NCBI GenBank assembly: GCA_016699695.1
Contig: CP065006.1
Coordinates: forward strand, 1,178,001 to 1,242,000
Length of the DNA: 64,000 bases
From: Bacteroidota bacterium
GTDB taxonomy: Bacteria; Bacteroidota; Bacteroidia; Bacteroidales; UBA10428
Reading direction: 5' to 3'
Under the pieces are notes generated by a model that searched no databases, had not been told where the DNA came from, and was given only the letters and a program-made list of their open reading frames with translations. The translations under genes were made by a program, and so were the position numbers. Each line of letters begins with the position of its first letter. Positions within the stretch are counted from its first letter, which is position 1. This document shows positions 43,957 to 53,084 of this stretch, one piece after another.

Positions 43957-44700
43957 GTGCAAAAATCGGATTACCAGTACCGGCAAGATTTTTTGGTTAG
44001 CTCGGCCGATGCCGACCTGGATCATAAACTCCGCTACTCCTCCCTCACCAATTTCTTGATACAAATAGCCTGGAAACATGCTACAAATTTAGGTTGGGGA
44101 CCTGACAATCTTATGGAGCACAAACTGGTATGGGTGCTTTCCGGCTTGCACATCGAAATGAAACGAATGCCTGCCTGGCTCGATACCATCACCATTGAAA
44201 CATGGCCGAAGAGCATCCACCGTCTATACTACCTGCGCGATTATTCAATCTTCGATCACGAAAATACCCCGATTGGTAAAGCCACCTCAACATGGCTGCT
44301 TATCGATGTCGAAAAAAGAAGGCCCCGTTTGCACGATCCCGAAAACGAAGTATTTTCCTTTAATCAGAAAAAGCATGCATTTGAGGAATTGGTGCCTATC
44401 GTGGACTTTAATTCCGAAGCTGCTGAGGAATATCTATTTCAGGTTAGGTATAGCGATGTTGACATTAACCAGCATTTGACCACCACACGCTATGTAGATT
44501 GGATGTTTGATACTTTCTCACCTAATTCACTGAGAAACAAACAAATTTGCGGACTCACCCTCAACTTTTTAAAAGAACTTACTTTTGGGCAAAAAGCCCT
44601 GATGCAAAAACAATATCTTTCCGGCGGTTTTATTCGCTTCCAATTGTGCACGGAAGAAAATGAGAAGGTGTTTTTTAGGGGACAGTTTTTAACTCAGTAA
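43957..44700 (+). CDS. Acyl-ACP thioesterase
   Basis: The 247-aa protein has two hot-dog folds as in plant FatA/FatB and bacterial acyl-ACP thioesterases. The first has SSLTNFLIQIAWKHATNLGWG. The second has the catalytic Asn/His strand DVDINQHLTTTRYVDWMFD. It releases fatty acids from ACP in the cytosol. Start is GTG, 7 bp after the PAP2 stop. No in-frame ATG fits better. It is the last gene of the hpt-to-thioesterase series. Confidence 0.9.
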   Translation: MQKSDYQYRQDFLVSSADADLDHKLRYSSLTNFLIQIAWKHATNLGWGPDNLMEHKLVWVLSGLHIEMKRMPAWLDTITIETWPKSIHRLYYLRDYSIFDHENTPIGKATSTWLLIDVEKRRPRLHDPENEVFSFNQKKHAFEELVPIVDFNSEAAEEYLFQVRYSDVDINQHLTTTRYVDWMFDTFSPNSLRNKQICGLTLNFLKELTFGQKALMQKQYLSGGFIRFQLCTEENEKVFFRGQFLTQ

Positions 44701-44771
44701 GAAATTCCAAAGAATTGATACAAGCTTTAAATCTTTGAGTCATCTACTCAGAATTTATGCTTCCATAGGGT

Positions 44772-45191
44772 TCAGCTATTTCGCTTTAAAAAAACTGCCA
44801 TCAACCCACCCCCTAGGGTAAAGGTTAGAAAATAATGAACAAGACTACCCACTGTAATCATGATATCGAAACTGATAAATTGGTAGTAATAAATTTCCTG
44901 GAAAGCGACGAAAAAAATATAGACAAGTAAACCATAAACCATTCCTTGCAAGAAACGGTTTTCGATTCTGATTCTTTCTCCAAAGTAAAGGTAGCTCGCA
45001 TGCAGTAAAACCGCCCAGACAAAGGAGGTAATCAACAACCCGGGGTTCACTCTCCAATCGGTTTCGGACCGAAAAAAGGCAAATTCATCGTGCACCTTAC
45101 CTAACCACAATTCATTAATTAAAAAACTTAACACGACCAGCAACAAAGTGAAAATTGCACTCGAAGTAATGAAGAGTAAAAACCGTCTCAT
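44772..45191 (-). CDS. Small polytopic membrane protein of unknown function
   Basis: I do not recognise this family. The 139-aa protein has four predicted membrane helices (about 4-26, 50-70, 82-102, 110-134), a small charged N-terminal loop and a Lys/Arg-ended C-terminus. It is the last gene of the rsfS-ftsH-cdsA-psd series on the minus strand, 24 bp after psd. A role in the envelope or lipid metabolism is a guess from position. Confidence 0.7.
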   Translation of the reverse strand: MRRFLLFITSSAIFTLLLVVLSFLINELWLGKVHDEFAFFRSETDWRVNPGLLITSFVWAVLLHASYLYFGERIRIENRFLQGMVYGLLVYIFFVAFQEIYYYQFISFDIMITVGSLVHYFLTFTLGGGLMAVFLKRNS

Positions 45192-45215
45192 AACTGACTT
45201 TTTAACTATTTTATT

Positions 45216-45869
45216 CTATTTTAACTCAGCCAGCACAGTGAGCTTATTTTTAGATATATCGCCCACTTTACAAAGAATCCTGGCATCGGTCGGAAGGAAA
45301 ATATCAACCCTCGAACCAAATTTAATAAAGCCAAACTCTTCGCCCCGTTCAGCCTTATCACCTACCTTGGCATAGGTGCAAATACGACGTGCAACAGCTC
45401 CGGCTATCTGTCGGAAAAGCACTTCGGTACCAGAGGCTGTTTTTACCACCACGGTCGAACGCTCGTTTTCGGTAGACGATTTTGGATGCCAGGCCACAAG
45501 ATATTTTCCTTTATGGTATTGGGTATAGCATACTGTACCCGACAAAGGATACACATTCTGATGCACATTCAGGGGCGACATAAAAATCGACACTTGAATG
45601 CATTCGCGTTTCAGGTATTCCGTTTCGGTAGTTTTTTCGATGACCACAATTTTACCGTCGGCAGGAGCAATCACTTTATCCGCAGATGCAATCACTTTGC
45701 GAACAGGTATCCTGAAAAACCAAATTACTAAAAAAGTAATTACTACAAAGGGCAACAACATGCCTGCAGCCACCAAAGGTTGAAAAAACTTGTGCAACAA
45801 TACGGTTAACACAAGCAGCAAGATAAGGGTAATAGGAATGATGATTCTTCCTTCACGATGAATTTTCAT
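45216..45869 (-). CDS. psd: Phosphatidylserine decarboxylase family protein
   Basis: Psd makes phosphatidylethanolamine from phosphatidylserine at the inner membrane, using a pyruvoyl group formed by self-cleavage. The 217-aa short form has two N-terminal helices and the decarboxylase core (VSIFMSPLNVHQNVYP, GEEFGFIKFGSRVDIFLP). The cleavage site is Gly-Ser in FGSR, where many homologues have LGST. It overlaps cdsA by 4 bp (ATGA). Together with CdsA it accounts for two steps of phospholipid synthesis; phosphatidylserine synthase is not in the window. Confidence 0.9.
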   Translation of the reverse strand: MKIHREGRIIIPITLILLLVLTVLLHKFFQPLVAAGMLLPFVVITFLVIWFFRIPVRKVIASADKVIAPADGKIVVIEKTTETEYLKRECIQVSIFMSPLNVHQNVYPLSGTVCYTQYHKGKYLVAWHPKSSTENERSTVVVKTASGTEVLFRQIAGAVARRICTYAKVGDKAERGEEFGFIKFGSRVDIFLPTDARILCKVGDISKNKLTVLAELK

Positions 45870-46678
45870 TGTATCTGGTTAATTATTTTTAAACAAACGT
45901 ATAACACCGGCACTACAAAAAGCAGCGAATCGATGCGGTCGAGCACACCACCATGGCCAGGGATAAGCTTACCGGAGTCTTTTACCCCATAGGTTCTTTT
46001 CAATAGCGACTCTGCAAAATCGCCCAGTACACTTGCCATCGCTATCAGTCCACTGATGATTATCCAGAGCCAAAGTTCAATGCCGCCAGTCAGGCTTAAG
46101 CTCAGGTACCCAACAATAAGTGAGGCCACTAAACCTCCAAAAAAACCTTCCCAGGTTTTCTTTGGCGATATTCTTTCGAAAATTTTATGCCTTCCAATCG
46201 CCATGCCTGTCAGATAAGCAAATACATCATTGGCCCAGATAATAAAAAACATGGCAAAAATGATAGGAGAAAACGGACCTTCTGCCTTAAGATTAATGTG
46301 GTTAAGCAACATAAGAGGCAGAGTGATGTATGCAATGCCGAATATTGCCGAAAATAAATCAGGGAGTACATTCTCTTGTTTACTAAAAAGTGAGAATAAT
46401 AAAAGAATAACAGGAATTAACAGCAAGAGTGCAAGCCATTCCTGATTAAATCCAAAAGACAAAACAAGGTGTGAAAAAACAAATCCTGCTGAACCAAGAG
46501 TAAGAGCTGGAATTCGCAAGGCAGATCGTTGTTTCTGCATGGCAAAAAATTCCTGCATGGCCAGCAGATTAAAAATCAACAACACAGAAGCAAAAGCAGA
46601 TTTGTGTAAAAGTATGCTGGCTGCTATTAAAATTACATACACAATTGCGGAAATGCTGCGGATATGGAGTGTTTTCAA
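45866..46678 (-). CDS. cdsA: Phosphatidate cytidylyltransferase
   Basis: CdsA makes CDP-diacylglycerol from phosphatidic acid and CTP at the inner membrane. This 270-aa protein has about eight helices and the family signature SPKKTWEGFFGG plus DSGKLIPGHGGVLDRIDSLL near the C-terminus. The start is TTG at 46678, overlapping the upstream stop as TTGA; no ATG exists near the N-terminus. The 4-bp overlaps at both ends show strong translational coupling. Confidence 0.93.
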   Translation of the reverse strand: MKTLHIRSISAIVYVILIAASILLHKSAFASVLLIFNLLAMQEFFAMQKQRSALRIPALTLGSAGFVFSHLVLSFGFNQEWLALLLLIPVILLLFSLFSKQENVLPDLFSAIFGIAYITLPLMLLNHINLKAEGPFSPIIFAMFFIIWANDVFAYLTGMAIGRHKIFERISPKKTWEGFFGGLVASLIVGYLSLSLTGGIELWLWIIISGLIAMASVLGDFAESLLKRTYGVKDSGKLIPGHGGVLDRIDSLLFVVPVLYVCLKIINQIQ

Positions 46679-46878
46679 AACTCAGTTTTTGAAATTAAAT
46701 GCCTTGCACGTAAAGCCTCAGATGGCCTTACATACACTTCGATGTTTCCAATGCCATAGTTCGAATCCTGCTTATCCATAATTACAGCAGTAATCAAATT
46801 GTCCTCAAGCATGTGCCTCACCAGTTCGGCATGATACCGAAATTGCGAGGAATAAACAAGGGTCCACTCATCGCTCAT
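46675..46878 (-). CDS. DUF2007-type small protein
   Basis: This 67-aa protein starts WTLVYSSQFRYHAELVRHMLE and ends IEVYVRPSEALRARHLI, the pattern of DUF2007 (putative signal-transducing protein with an ACT-like fold). The function is unknown in the family. It is placed between ftsH (27 bp upstream) and cdsA (4-bp overlap), so it is co-translated with lipid genes. Confidence 0.85.
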   Translation of the reverse strand: MSDEWTLVYSSQFRYHAELVRHMLEDNLITAVIMDKQDSNYGIGNIEVYVRPSEALRARHLISKTEF

Positions 46879-46905
46879 CGATTGTGCTGATTAAACTATT
46901 TTTGT

Positions 46906-49041
46906 TTATTCTTCCTTTTTCTTACGGGTAACCGCCTTAGGTTTACTTACGGCAGGTTTTCGTACTGGCTTAGTTTTTACAACAATTTCTGGTTTAACTT
47001 CCTGAGCTGGTGCCAATTTGTTGTCACCATTGGTAAAAAGGCCGATCTGTTCCTCAGGAACCATTTTCCGGGGACCAAAAATTTCTTCCAGGTCTTCGGC
47101 AAAAAGCACTTCCTTCTCAAGCAGTCGATCTCCTAATTTTACCAAGCCTTCTTTATTTTCCTTTAAAGTTTTTATCGCACGCTGATATTGTTGAGAGATT
47201 ATTTTCTTCGTTTCCTCATCAATTAACTCGGCAGTTTTTTCGCTATAAGGCTTTGTAAAAGCAAACTCACCCTGTCCGGAGGAGTCATAGAAACTCAGGT
47301 GACCAATTTTTTCACTTAAGCCAAAATAAGAAACCATAGCATACGCCTGTTTGGTAACCCGTTCGAGGTCATTTAAGGCGCCTGTTGAAAAACGGTTGAA
47401 ATTGATTTCTTCCGAAGCCCGTCCACCAAGTGTGGCGCACATTTCGTCGAGGAGTTGTTCTTTGGTTGTAATCTGTCTTTCTTCCGGCAGGTACCAGGCT
47501 GCCCCAAGAGCCTTACCCCTGGGTATAATAGTCACTTTCACCAGCGGATTGGCATGTTCGAGCAACCAGCTTACCGTTGCATGGCCAGCTTCATGAAAGG
47601 CAATGGTTCGCTTTTCCTGACGGGTTATGATTTTATTTTTGCGCTCAAGACCACCTACAATGCGATCGACAGCATCGAGGAAGTCTTGCTTTTCAACTAC
47701 CTGTTTGTTTTTTCGGGCCGCAATCAGTGCCGACTCGTTGCACACATTGGCAATATCGGCACCTGAAAAACCAGGGGTTTGTTTGGCCAGAAATTCTACG
47801 TCGACTTTTTTATCGAGTTTAATGGGGCGAAGGTGTACCTTGAAGATATCTCTTCGTTCGTTTAAGTCGGGAAGTTCCACATGAATCTGACGGTCGAAAC
47901 GACCAGCACGCAGAAGAGCACGGTCGAGAATGTCGGCACGGTTGGTGGCTGCCAGAACAATTACTCCTGTGTTGGTAGCAAAACCATCCATTTCGGTGAG
48001 TAACTGATTTAGTGTGTTTTCCCGCTCATCATTGGCCCCCATGTTGGGGTTTTTACCACGGGCACGGCCTATGGCATCAATCTCATCGATAAAGATAATG
48101 CACGGAGCCTTATCCTTAGCCTGCTTAAAGAGGTCTCGCACCCTTGAGGCGCCCACACCTACAAACATTTCCACAAAATCGGAACCCGACATACTGAAAA
48201 AAGGCACATTGGCTTCGCCGGCTACTGCCTTCGCCAGGAGTGTTTTCCCTGTACCTGGAGGGCCTACCAACAAAGCTCCTTTCGGAATCTTTCCTCCCAA
48301 TTCGGTGTATTTCTTGGGTTTCTTAAGGAATTCAACAATTTCCTGAATCTCCACTTTGGCTTCTTCGAGGCCGGCAACATCTTTAAAATCGACTTTTACG
48401 CTGGTTTCTTTATCGAAAATCTTCGCGCGCGATTTGCCTACATTGAATATTCCGCCAGGACCACCCGCTCCACCTGAGCCAGCACTCATTCTGCGGAAAA
48501 TGACTACCCAGATTATCACCAGAATGGCAAGCGGTAATAACCATCCCAACACTTCGCCAAACATATCTTTTCGATATTCTGCTCCGGGTTCGATGCGATC
48601 TGTAACTGGTAGTTCCTTTTGTGCTTCGTCGAGGTTTTCGGTAAACCGATCCACTGAAGCAATGGTAAATTTATAGTGAGGGCCTGTTTTAGCAAGCTGC
48701 TTGATACCCCGGGCAGTAACTTCACGGTGCTTGGGCTGATCGAGCTTATCGGCTTTTATAGTAACTTCGACATAGGTCTGGTTAATAATGGTAAGCTTTT
48801 CTACCTCTTTGTTGGCCAAAAAGTCATCTCGCACTGTTTTCCAGCTTGTATCGATAGGTTCGCGCTGGCCACTGAAGAAAAACATCAGCAGCAAGGTAAA
48901 GCCAATCATGGCCGGAATCAGGTACGAGTTGAAGCGGTTATTGTTATTTTTCTTCGGAAAATTGTCAAACCCATTTTCCGGATTTGGATTCTTCGGTTGA
49001 GGATTCTCGTTTTGGTTGCTGTTGGTATCGTTGTTTGCCAT
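46906..49041 (-). CDS. ftsH: ATP-dependent zinc metalloprotease FtsH
   Basis: FtsH is a membrane-anchored hexameric AAA+ protease that removes damaged membrane proteins. Here 711 aa have TM1 at about 40-57, a periplasmic loop, and TM2 at about 165-183. The AAA Walker A is GPPGTGKT (260-267), with the pore motif FVGVGASRVRD, Walker B IIFIDEIDAIG, SRH NRADILDRALLRAGRFDRQ and zinc site HEAGH (about 480-484). A low-complexity Lys/Pro tail ends the protein, and a Gln/Asn-rich leader precedes TM1. It lies 17 bp downstream of rsfS. Confidence 0.96.
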   Translation of the reverse strand: MANNDTNSNQNENPQPKNPNPENGFDNFPKKNNNNRFNSYLIPAMIGFTLLLMFFFSGQREPIDTSWKTVRDDFLANKEVEKLTIINQTYVEVTIKADKLDQPKHREVTARGIKQLAKTGPHYKFTIASVDRFTENLDEAQKELPVTDRIEPGAEYRKDMFGEVLGWLLPLAILVIIWVVIFRRMSAGSGGAGGPGGIFNVGKSRAKIFDKETSVKVDFKDVAGLEEAKVEIQEIVEFLKKPKKYTELGGKIPKGALLVGPPGTGKTLLAKAVAGEANVPFFSMSGSDFVEMFVGVGASRVRDLFKQAKDKAPCIIFIDEIDAIGRARGKNPNMGANDERENTLNQLLTEMDGFATNTGVIVLAATNRADILDRALLRAGRFDRQIHVELPDLNERRDIFKVHLRPIKLDKKVDVEFLAKQTPGFSGADIANVCNESALIAARKNKQVVEKQDFLDAVDRIVGGLERKNKIITRQEKRTIAFHEAGHATVSWLLEHANPLVKVTIIPRGKALGAAWYLPEERQITTKEQLLDEMCATLGGRASEEINFNRFSTGALNDLERVTKQAYAMVSYFGLSEKIGHLSFYDSSGQGEFAFTKPYSEKTAELIDEETKKIISQQYQRAIKTLKENKEGLVKLGDRLLEKEVLFAEDLEEIFGPRKMVPEEQIGLFTNGDNKLAPAQEVKPEIVVKTKPVRKPAVSKPKAVTRKKKEE

Positions 49042-49058
49042 CTGTTATAATATACTAT

Positions 49059-49421
49059 TTATATAAAACTCTCTTCTATACGCGATATTTGGGCATCGCC
49101 CCATAATTCTTCCAATCGGTAGTACTTTCTATAATCGGTTTGAAAAACGTGTACAAGTACGTCGTAAAAATCCAGTAAAACCCAGATTGAATTCTCAAGC
49201 CCCTCGCGGTGGTGTACCTTTATTTTTAAGCTTTCCTTTACTTTTCGTTCCACCGATTCGGCAATGGCACTCACTTGTGTATTCGATTCGGCCTGACAAA
49301 TTATAAAGTGATTATTATAGGCGTTTCCGACTTTTTCAAGATTCAAAAGAACGATTTCTCTCCCTTTTTTGTCGAGAATTCCCTCGACGATTGTGTTAAC
49401 TAGTAAATTGTTGTTCTCCAA
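49059..49421 (-). CDS. rsfS: Ribosome silencing factor RsfS
   Basis: RsfS binds L14 on the 50S subunit and blocks joining to 30S. The 120-aa protein has the family pattern VEGILDKKGREIVLLNLEKV, NHFIICQAESNTQVSAIAESVERKV and a C-terminal WVLLDFYDVLVHVFQTDYRKYYRLEELWGDA region. The start must be TTG at 49421, because an in-frame TAA lies directly upstream and there is no later Met in the N-terminal half. It leads the operon with ftsH, and divergent birA lies 179 bp away. Confidence 0.93.
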   Translation of the reverse strand: MENNNLLVNTIVEGILDKKGREIVLLNLEKVGNAYNNHFIICQAESNTQVSAIAESVERKVKESLKIKVHHREGLENSIWVLLDFYDVLVHVFQTDYRKYYRLEELWGDAQISRIEESFI

Positions 49422-49447
49422 TTAAATATGCTTCGTTAAATTTTTCA

Positions 49448-49455
49448 CAAACTTA
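49448..49455 (-). promoter_or_regulatory. Putative -7 box of the rsfS-ftsH operon
   Basis: The minus strand reads TAAGTTTG, a full match to TAnnTTTG, 27 bp before the rsfS start. A TTTG lies 14 bp upstream, which is shorter than usual spacing. Confidence 0.3.
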
Positions 49456-49532
49456 AATGATTTTTTGCACAAACATCCTTCTCTCTCTAAATAAAAAAGC
49501 TCCATTTCAACTTGGCTTCTGCCTTATTCAGG

Positions 49533-49563
49533 TTTGAATCTGTTTAAAATGAAGTTACCTTTA
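49533..49563 (+). promoter_or_regulatory. Putative promoter of birA
   Basis: TTTG (49533-49536), a 19-bp spacer, then TACCTTTA (49556-49563). This matches the Bacteroidota -33/-7 pattern except for the last base and lies 37 bp before the ATG. Confidence 0.5.
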
Positions 49564-49600
49564 TCCTCAATAACAATACCAAACCTAGAATTGTTGCCTT

Positions 49601-50332
49601 ATGGCATGGAAAATTATTGAATTAGAAACCTGCAGCTCGACCAGCACAATGGTAAAGCAGTACTTGCAGGCCGGAACCCTTGCTGACAAGACAGCCATTA
49701 TGGCAGCCTTTCAGGATTCTGGACGCGGACAGGGAGATCATAGCTGGCATAGTAAGCCACACGAAAATCTTCTGGTATCGTTTTTCAGAGAAACCAACTT
49801 TGCTGCTTCCGAAAGTTTTTTCCTTACCATGATTACCTCTTTGGCCGTCAGGAATCTACTGAATAACCTGGGAATAGACTGCCAGATTAAATGGCCCAAC
49901 GATATTTATTTTCAATATAAAAAAATCGCCGGAATCCTGATCGAAAATTCCCTGCTGCGTGATAGAATTATCCATACCATTGCGGGCATTGGCTTAAATG
50001 TCAACCAAACCGAATTTCCCGAAGAAATTCCAAATCCGGTTTCGATGAAAAACATTCATGAGAATACATTTCCGGTAAAAGAGTTGTGTCTTAGCCTTAC
50101 TCAACATATCGATACACTCTGGGAGGACTTCGAGAAAGGCAAAAAAGATATTATTTACCACGAGTATGTGTCCTTAATCTACCGACTAAAAGAATGGCAC
50201 CCCTATGGGCTAAAAAATAGAATTTTAAATGGTCGTATTCTTGGGGTAGAACCCAATGGTCGGCTGCTTTTCGAGACAAGTGAGGGGCAATTGTTGCACC
50301 TGGAATTTGGAGAAATATCTTATCTATTATAG
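49601..50332 (+). CDS. birA: Biotin-[acetyl-CoA-carboxylase] ligase
   Basis: This enzyme attaches biotin to biotin-carboxyl carrier proteins. The 243-aa protein is the monofunctional form without a DNA-binding N-terminus. Biotinyl-5'-AMP site motifs are FQDSGRGQGDHSWHS (the family GRGR motif is here GRGQ), KWPNDIYFQYKKIAGIL and GIGLNVNQTEFP. The C-terminal SH3-like region is present. It is divergent to rsfS and convergent to the SRPBCC gene; this layout is common in Bacteroidota. Confidence 0.93.
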   Translation: MAWKIIELETCSSTSTMVKQYLQAGTLADKTAIMAAFQDSGRGQGDHSWHSKPHENLLVSFFRETNFAASESFFLTMITSLAVRNLLNNLGIDCQIKWPNDIYFQYKKIAGILIENSLLRDRIIHTIAGIGLNVNQTEFPEEIPNPVSMKNIHENTFPVKELCLSLTQHIDTLWEDFEKGKKDIIYHEYVSLIYRLKEWHPYGLKNRILNGRILGVEPNGRLLFETSEGQLLHLEFGEISYLL

Positions 50333-50357
50333 AGTCAAAAGGAATGAGGGTTCCTTC

Positions 50358-50762
50358 CTATGAAAAATCGAGCTGCTCCATACGACTCACCAGTGTTTCG
50401 AGCAAATTGGTGAGCGGAGTCTTGGCCATCATCGCAATCATAGGATTGATATCGGCATCGAATACAAACTGAAACTCTGACTCTTCGTCTGATATGGTTT
50501 TCAGGAAAATTGTCAATCCAAAGGCAAAAGGCGATTGATCAATGCTATTGAGTTGTATTTTGCTGAATTCAATTTTATCCGCCAGCTTAAAGCCGGTTTT
50601 TCCCAAGGGATCGACAGAAAAACTGCATGAAGTACTATCCGATTGCCAGTCTTTCACCTTATCCGCTGGTAGCATATTCTTAAAATTATTGAAATCGGTA
50701 ATGAAGGAATATACTTGCTTAGGGCTGTATTTGCTTTTTCCGAAGCGGCTTTCAAGTTTCAT
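50358..50762 (-). CDS. SRPBCC-family lipid/ligand-binding protein
   Basis: The ATG at 50762 gives 134 aa that fit the START-like (SRPBCC) fold: opening ESRFGKSKYSPKQVYSFITDFNNFKNMLP, a central beta sheet, and a long C-terminal helix (NPMIAMMAKTPLTNLLETLVSRMEQL). A longer frame up to 50870 runs into the end of pyrE and is unlikely to be used. The ligand is unknown. It lies 75 bp downstream of pyrE. Confidence 0.85.
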   Translation of the reverse strand: MKLESRFGKSKYSPKQVYSFITDFNNFKNMLPADKVKDWQSDSTSCSFSVDPLGKTGFKLADKIEFSKIQLNSIDQSPFAFGLTIFLKTISDEESEFQFVFDADINPMIAMMAKTPLTNLLETLVSRMEQLDFS

Positions 50763-50836
50763 GTCTGAGGGATTCTTAATAGTTGAGAAGCGAATTAAAC
50801 AAAAACCTTTCGCAATAAAGTGTGAATTTGAAAGAT

Positions 50837-51469
50837 CTATTGCATCCAGGTATCGGGAGATAAACGCCACTTACGAAGGATTTCGACCTCGGAAGCCTTT
50901 ACATAACCACTGTGTAAAGCCTGTTCAATCAGTGCATCGTAATGACTGAGGGTATCGAGGGTACATTGATTTGCAGAAAATTTTTCGTTGGCAGCTGGAA
51001 AATTATAGGTAAAAATAGCTACCATACCCAGCACTTCGCATCCTGCCTGGCGTAAGGCATCCACAGCCTTCAGGCTGCTGCCTCCGGTAGAAATCAGGTC
51101 TTCGACGACCACATACCTCCCACCCACTTTATAATCGCCCTCGATGAGGTTTTGCATGCCATGGTCTTTGGCACTGGAGCGCACATACAAAAAAGGCAAA
51201 CCCAGTACATCGGCCACCAGTATGCCATGGGCAATGGCTCCTGTGGCAACGCCTACAATACCTTCGGCCTGCGGATATTTCTCTCGGATGATTTCTGCAA
51301 AAGCATCGCGTATGACATTTCGCACCTCCGGGAAAGAAAGTGTCTTTCGGTTATCGCAATAGATGGGCGATTTCCAGCCTGAAGCCCAGGCGAAAGGGGT
51401 TGCCGGATTTAATTTAATTGCCTTAATTTGTAGGAGCAATTGAGCGATTTCCTGCTGACGCTTATTCAT
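50837..51469 (-). CDS. pyrE: Orotate phosphoribosyltransferase
   Basis: PyrE joins orotate to PRPP in pyrimidine biosynthesis. The 210-aa protein has the substrate motif ASGWKSPIYCDNRKTLS (about 28-45), the flexible loop SSAKDHGMQNLIEGD and the PRPP-binding motif VVVEDLISTGGSSLKA (about 118-133). The ATG at 51469 was chosen over a TTG three codons upstream. The NUDIX gene is divergent. Confidence 0.94.
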   Translation of the reverse strand: MNKRQQEIAQLLLQIKAIKLNPATPFAWASGWKSPIYCDNRKTLSFPEVRNVIRDAFAEIIREKYPQAEGIVGVATGAIAHGILVADVLGLPFLYVRSSAKDHGMQNLIEGDYKVGGRYVVVEDLISTGGSSLKAVDALRQAGCEVLGMVAIFTYNFPAANEKFSANQCTLDTLSHYDALIEQALHSGYVKASEVEILRKWRLSPDTWMQ

Positions 51470-51567
51470 GCTTTGCAAATGAGTGTTATTTTTTAATTAT
51501 TAGTAACATACCCTAAGTAAGTGTAGGTTTATTAAAATGACCTGCCAGTAGGGTAAACAGGGAGCAA

Positions 51568-52197
51568 ATGTATAAAGTTTTTTTTAACGACAGGGCCATT
51601 TACCTTACCGACGATTTCTCCAAAACATTCCAGGAGCGATATGGCCTGTTTTTTAAATACAAAGACGAAGGTGACCTGGAAGAAATTATTGACATTTATT
51701 CAAAACTCACCACCATCAAATCGCTCTTTCTTTTCCATTACGACATTGACCATCTGCGTGAGGACTTTCGCAAATGCTTTTGTAGCATCGATGCGGCCGG
51801 AGGGGTTGTAAGAAACAGTAAAAATGAATTCCTGTTCATATACAGGCGGGGTAAATGGGATTTGCCCAAGGGTAAGGTCGATAAAGACGAGAACTACCAG
51901 CAAGCCGCTCTAAGGGAAGTAATGGAAGAAACCGGACTGAATAACTTGCAAATAAAAAAGCCATTGCTCTCGACCTATCATACATATCCCTACAAAAAAG
52001 GCCTTGCCCTTAAAAAAACCTACTGGTTTGAGATGGAACATACTGGCAGGGAAACACCTGTGCCAGAAACAGGAGAAGACATATCGGAAGTGCGCTGGTT
52101 TAAGGCGAAAGACCTGCATATTCCATTAGCAGACACCTATGCGCTGGTAAAGGATATTTTTGTCTATTTGGGGGTAAAGGAGGCCGATGTTTCATGA
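51568..52197 (+). CDS. NUDIX hydrolase
   Basis: This 209-aa protein has a C-terminal NUDIX domain (about 75-205). The box starts GKVDKDENYQQAALREVMEETGL (shown here only in part), with REVMEE as the metal-binding core. It hydrolyses a nucleoside diphosphate linked to an unknown group. The N-terminal 75 residues (VFFNDRAIYLTDDF...) are a family-specific extension. It overlaps the flippase-like gene by ATGA, so the two are co-translated. Confidence 0.9.
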   Translation: MYKVFFNDRAIYLTDDFSKTFQERYGLFFKYKDEGDLEEIIDIYSKLTTIKSLFLFHYDIDHLREDFRKCFCSIDAAGGVVRNSKNEFLFIYRRGKWDLPKGKVDKDENYQQAALREVMEETGLNNLQIKKPLLSTYHTYPYKKGLALKKTYWFEMEHTGRETPVPETGEDISEVRWFKAKDLHIPLADTYALVKDIFVYLGVKEADVS

Positions 52198-53084
52198 AAA
52201 ACTCCAAATGGATATTCCGTATTCTACTCTACCTTTCCCTTGTGTTATTAATTGTATACCTTGTAAAACTTGATTACTTAAGTTTTCAGACGATAACTTT
52301 CAGCTGGCAATGGCTAATCGTATCAACCCTCTTACTTTGGATAGGTTTTTTCTTAAGCACTGTGAGCTGGCAAAGAGCCCTCACTTATCATGGCTATAAA
52401 ATAGATACCCGATTAGCTTTGATTTCGCATGGACTCTCAGTTTTTGCCAAATACCTGCCGGGTAAAATATGGATGATTTTGGGCAGGGCGGCCTATGTGG
52501 GCAACCAGAGAAATGTCGGTGTCAGCGAATTGTCTTTTGTGTCGCTGAAGGAACAGATTCTTTACATCTTAATAGGTTTGCTGATTTCATTTCTGCCCGC
52601 TGTGTTTTTCTTTCAACATCAATATTGGGTCTGGATTATTTTGCTCACGGCCCTTGCACTTGGTCTTGTCTTGTTTGTTCAGCCTTTGCACCAATTTGCA
52701 GAAAGAATAATGGCGAAAATATTACGAAAGAAAGTTCTTCTTCCAGTAATTAGCATTAAGCTTTCGCTTCGTCTTGGCATTTATATCTTACTCTATTGGA
52801 CTTTTTTCTCCTTAGGATTTTATTTTCTGATACAATCACTCAGCACAGAAGCCAGTCTGGTGCATGCCTTTGCCTTTCCGCTTGCAGTAAGTTACGGGGT
52901 GCTTGCCTTGTTTACGCCAGGAGGAATCGGAGTAAGAGAAGGTATCTTATCGGCTTTCCTGGCAGCTACCGGATTGGGTTTGCAGGAAGCCATTACCATA
53001 TCAGCCCTCTCACGACTATGGTTTATTAGCGGCGAAGTTTTTATTTTTCTGCTGGCTTTAGCTGCCAAATACCTAAAAAAGTAG
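52194..53084 (+). CDS. Flippase-like / lysylphosphatidylglycerol-synthase-type membrane protein
   Basis: This 296-aa protein has about eight helices and matches the UPF0104/LPG_synthase_TM family (GLSVFAKYLPGKIWMILGRA, FTPGGIGVREGILSAFL). Relatives are the flippase half of MprF and proteins in glycan loci. It may move a lipid-linked compound across the inner membrane. It starts within the NUDIX stop (4-bp overlap) and ends 1 bp from the convergent GT2 gene. Confidence 0.88.
   Translation: MKNSKWIFRILLYLSLVLLIVYLVKLDYLSFQTITFSWQWLIVSTLLLWIGFFLSTVSWQRALTYHGYKIDTRLALISHGLSVFAKYLPGKIWMILGRAAYVGNQRNVGVSELSFVSLKEQILYILIGLLISFLPAVFFFQHQYWVWIILLTALALGLVLFVQPLHQFAERIMAKILRKKVLLPVISIKLSLRLGIYILLYWTFFSLGFYFLIQSLSTEASLVHAFAFPLAVSYGVLALFTPGGIGVREGILSAFLAATGLGLQEAITISALSRLWFISGEVFIFLLALAAKYLKK

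Noticed and set aside
50339..50356. AAGGAA/TTCCTT hairpin between birA and the SRPBCC gene as a bidirectional terminator
   Set aside because: Only 6 bp, AT-rich, and the T-run on either side is too short to be convincing.
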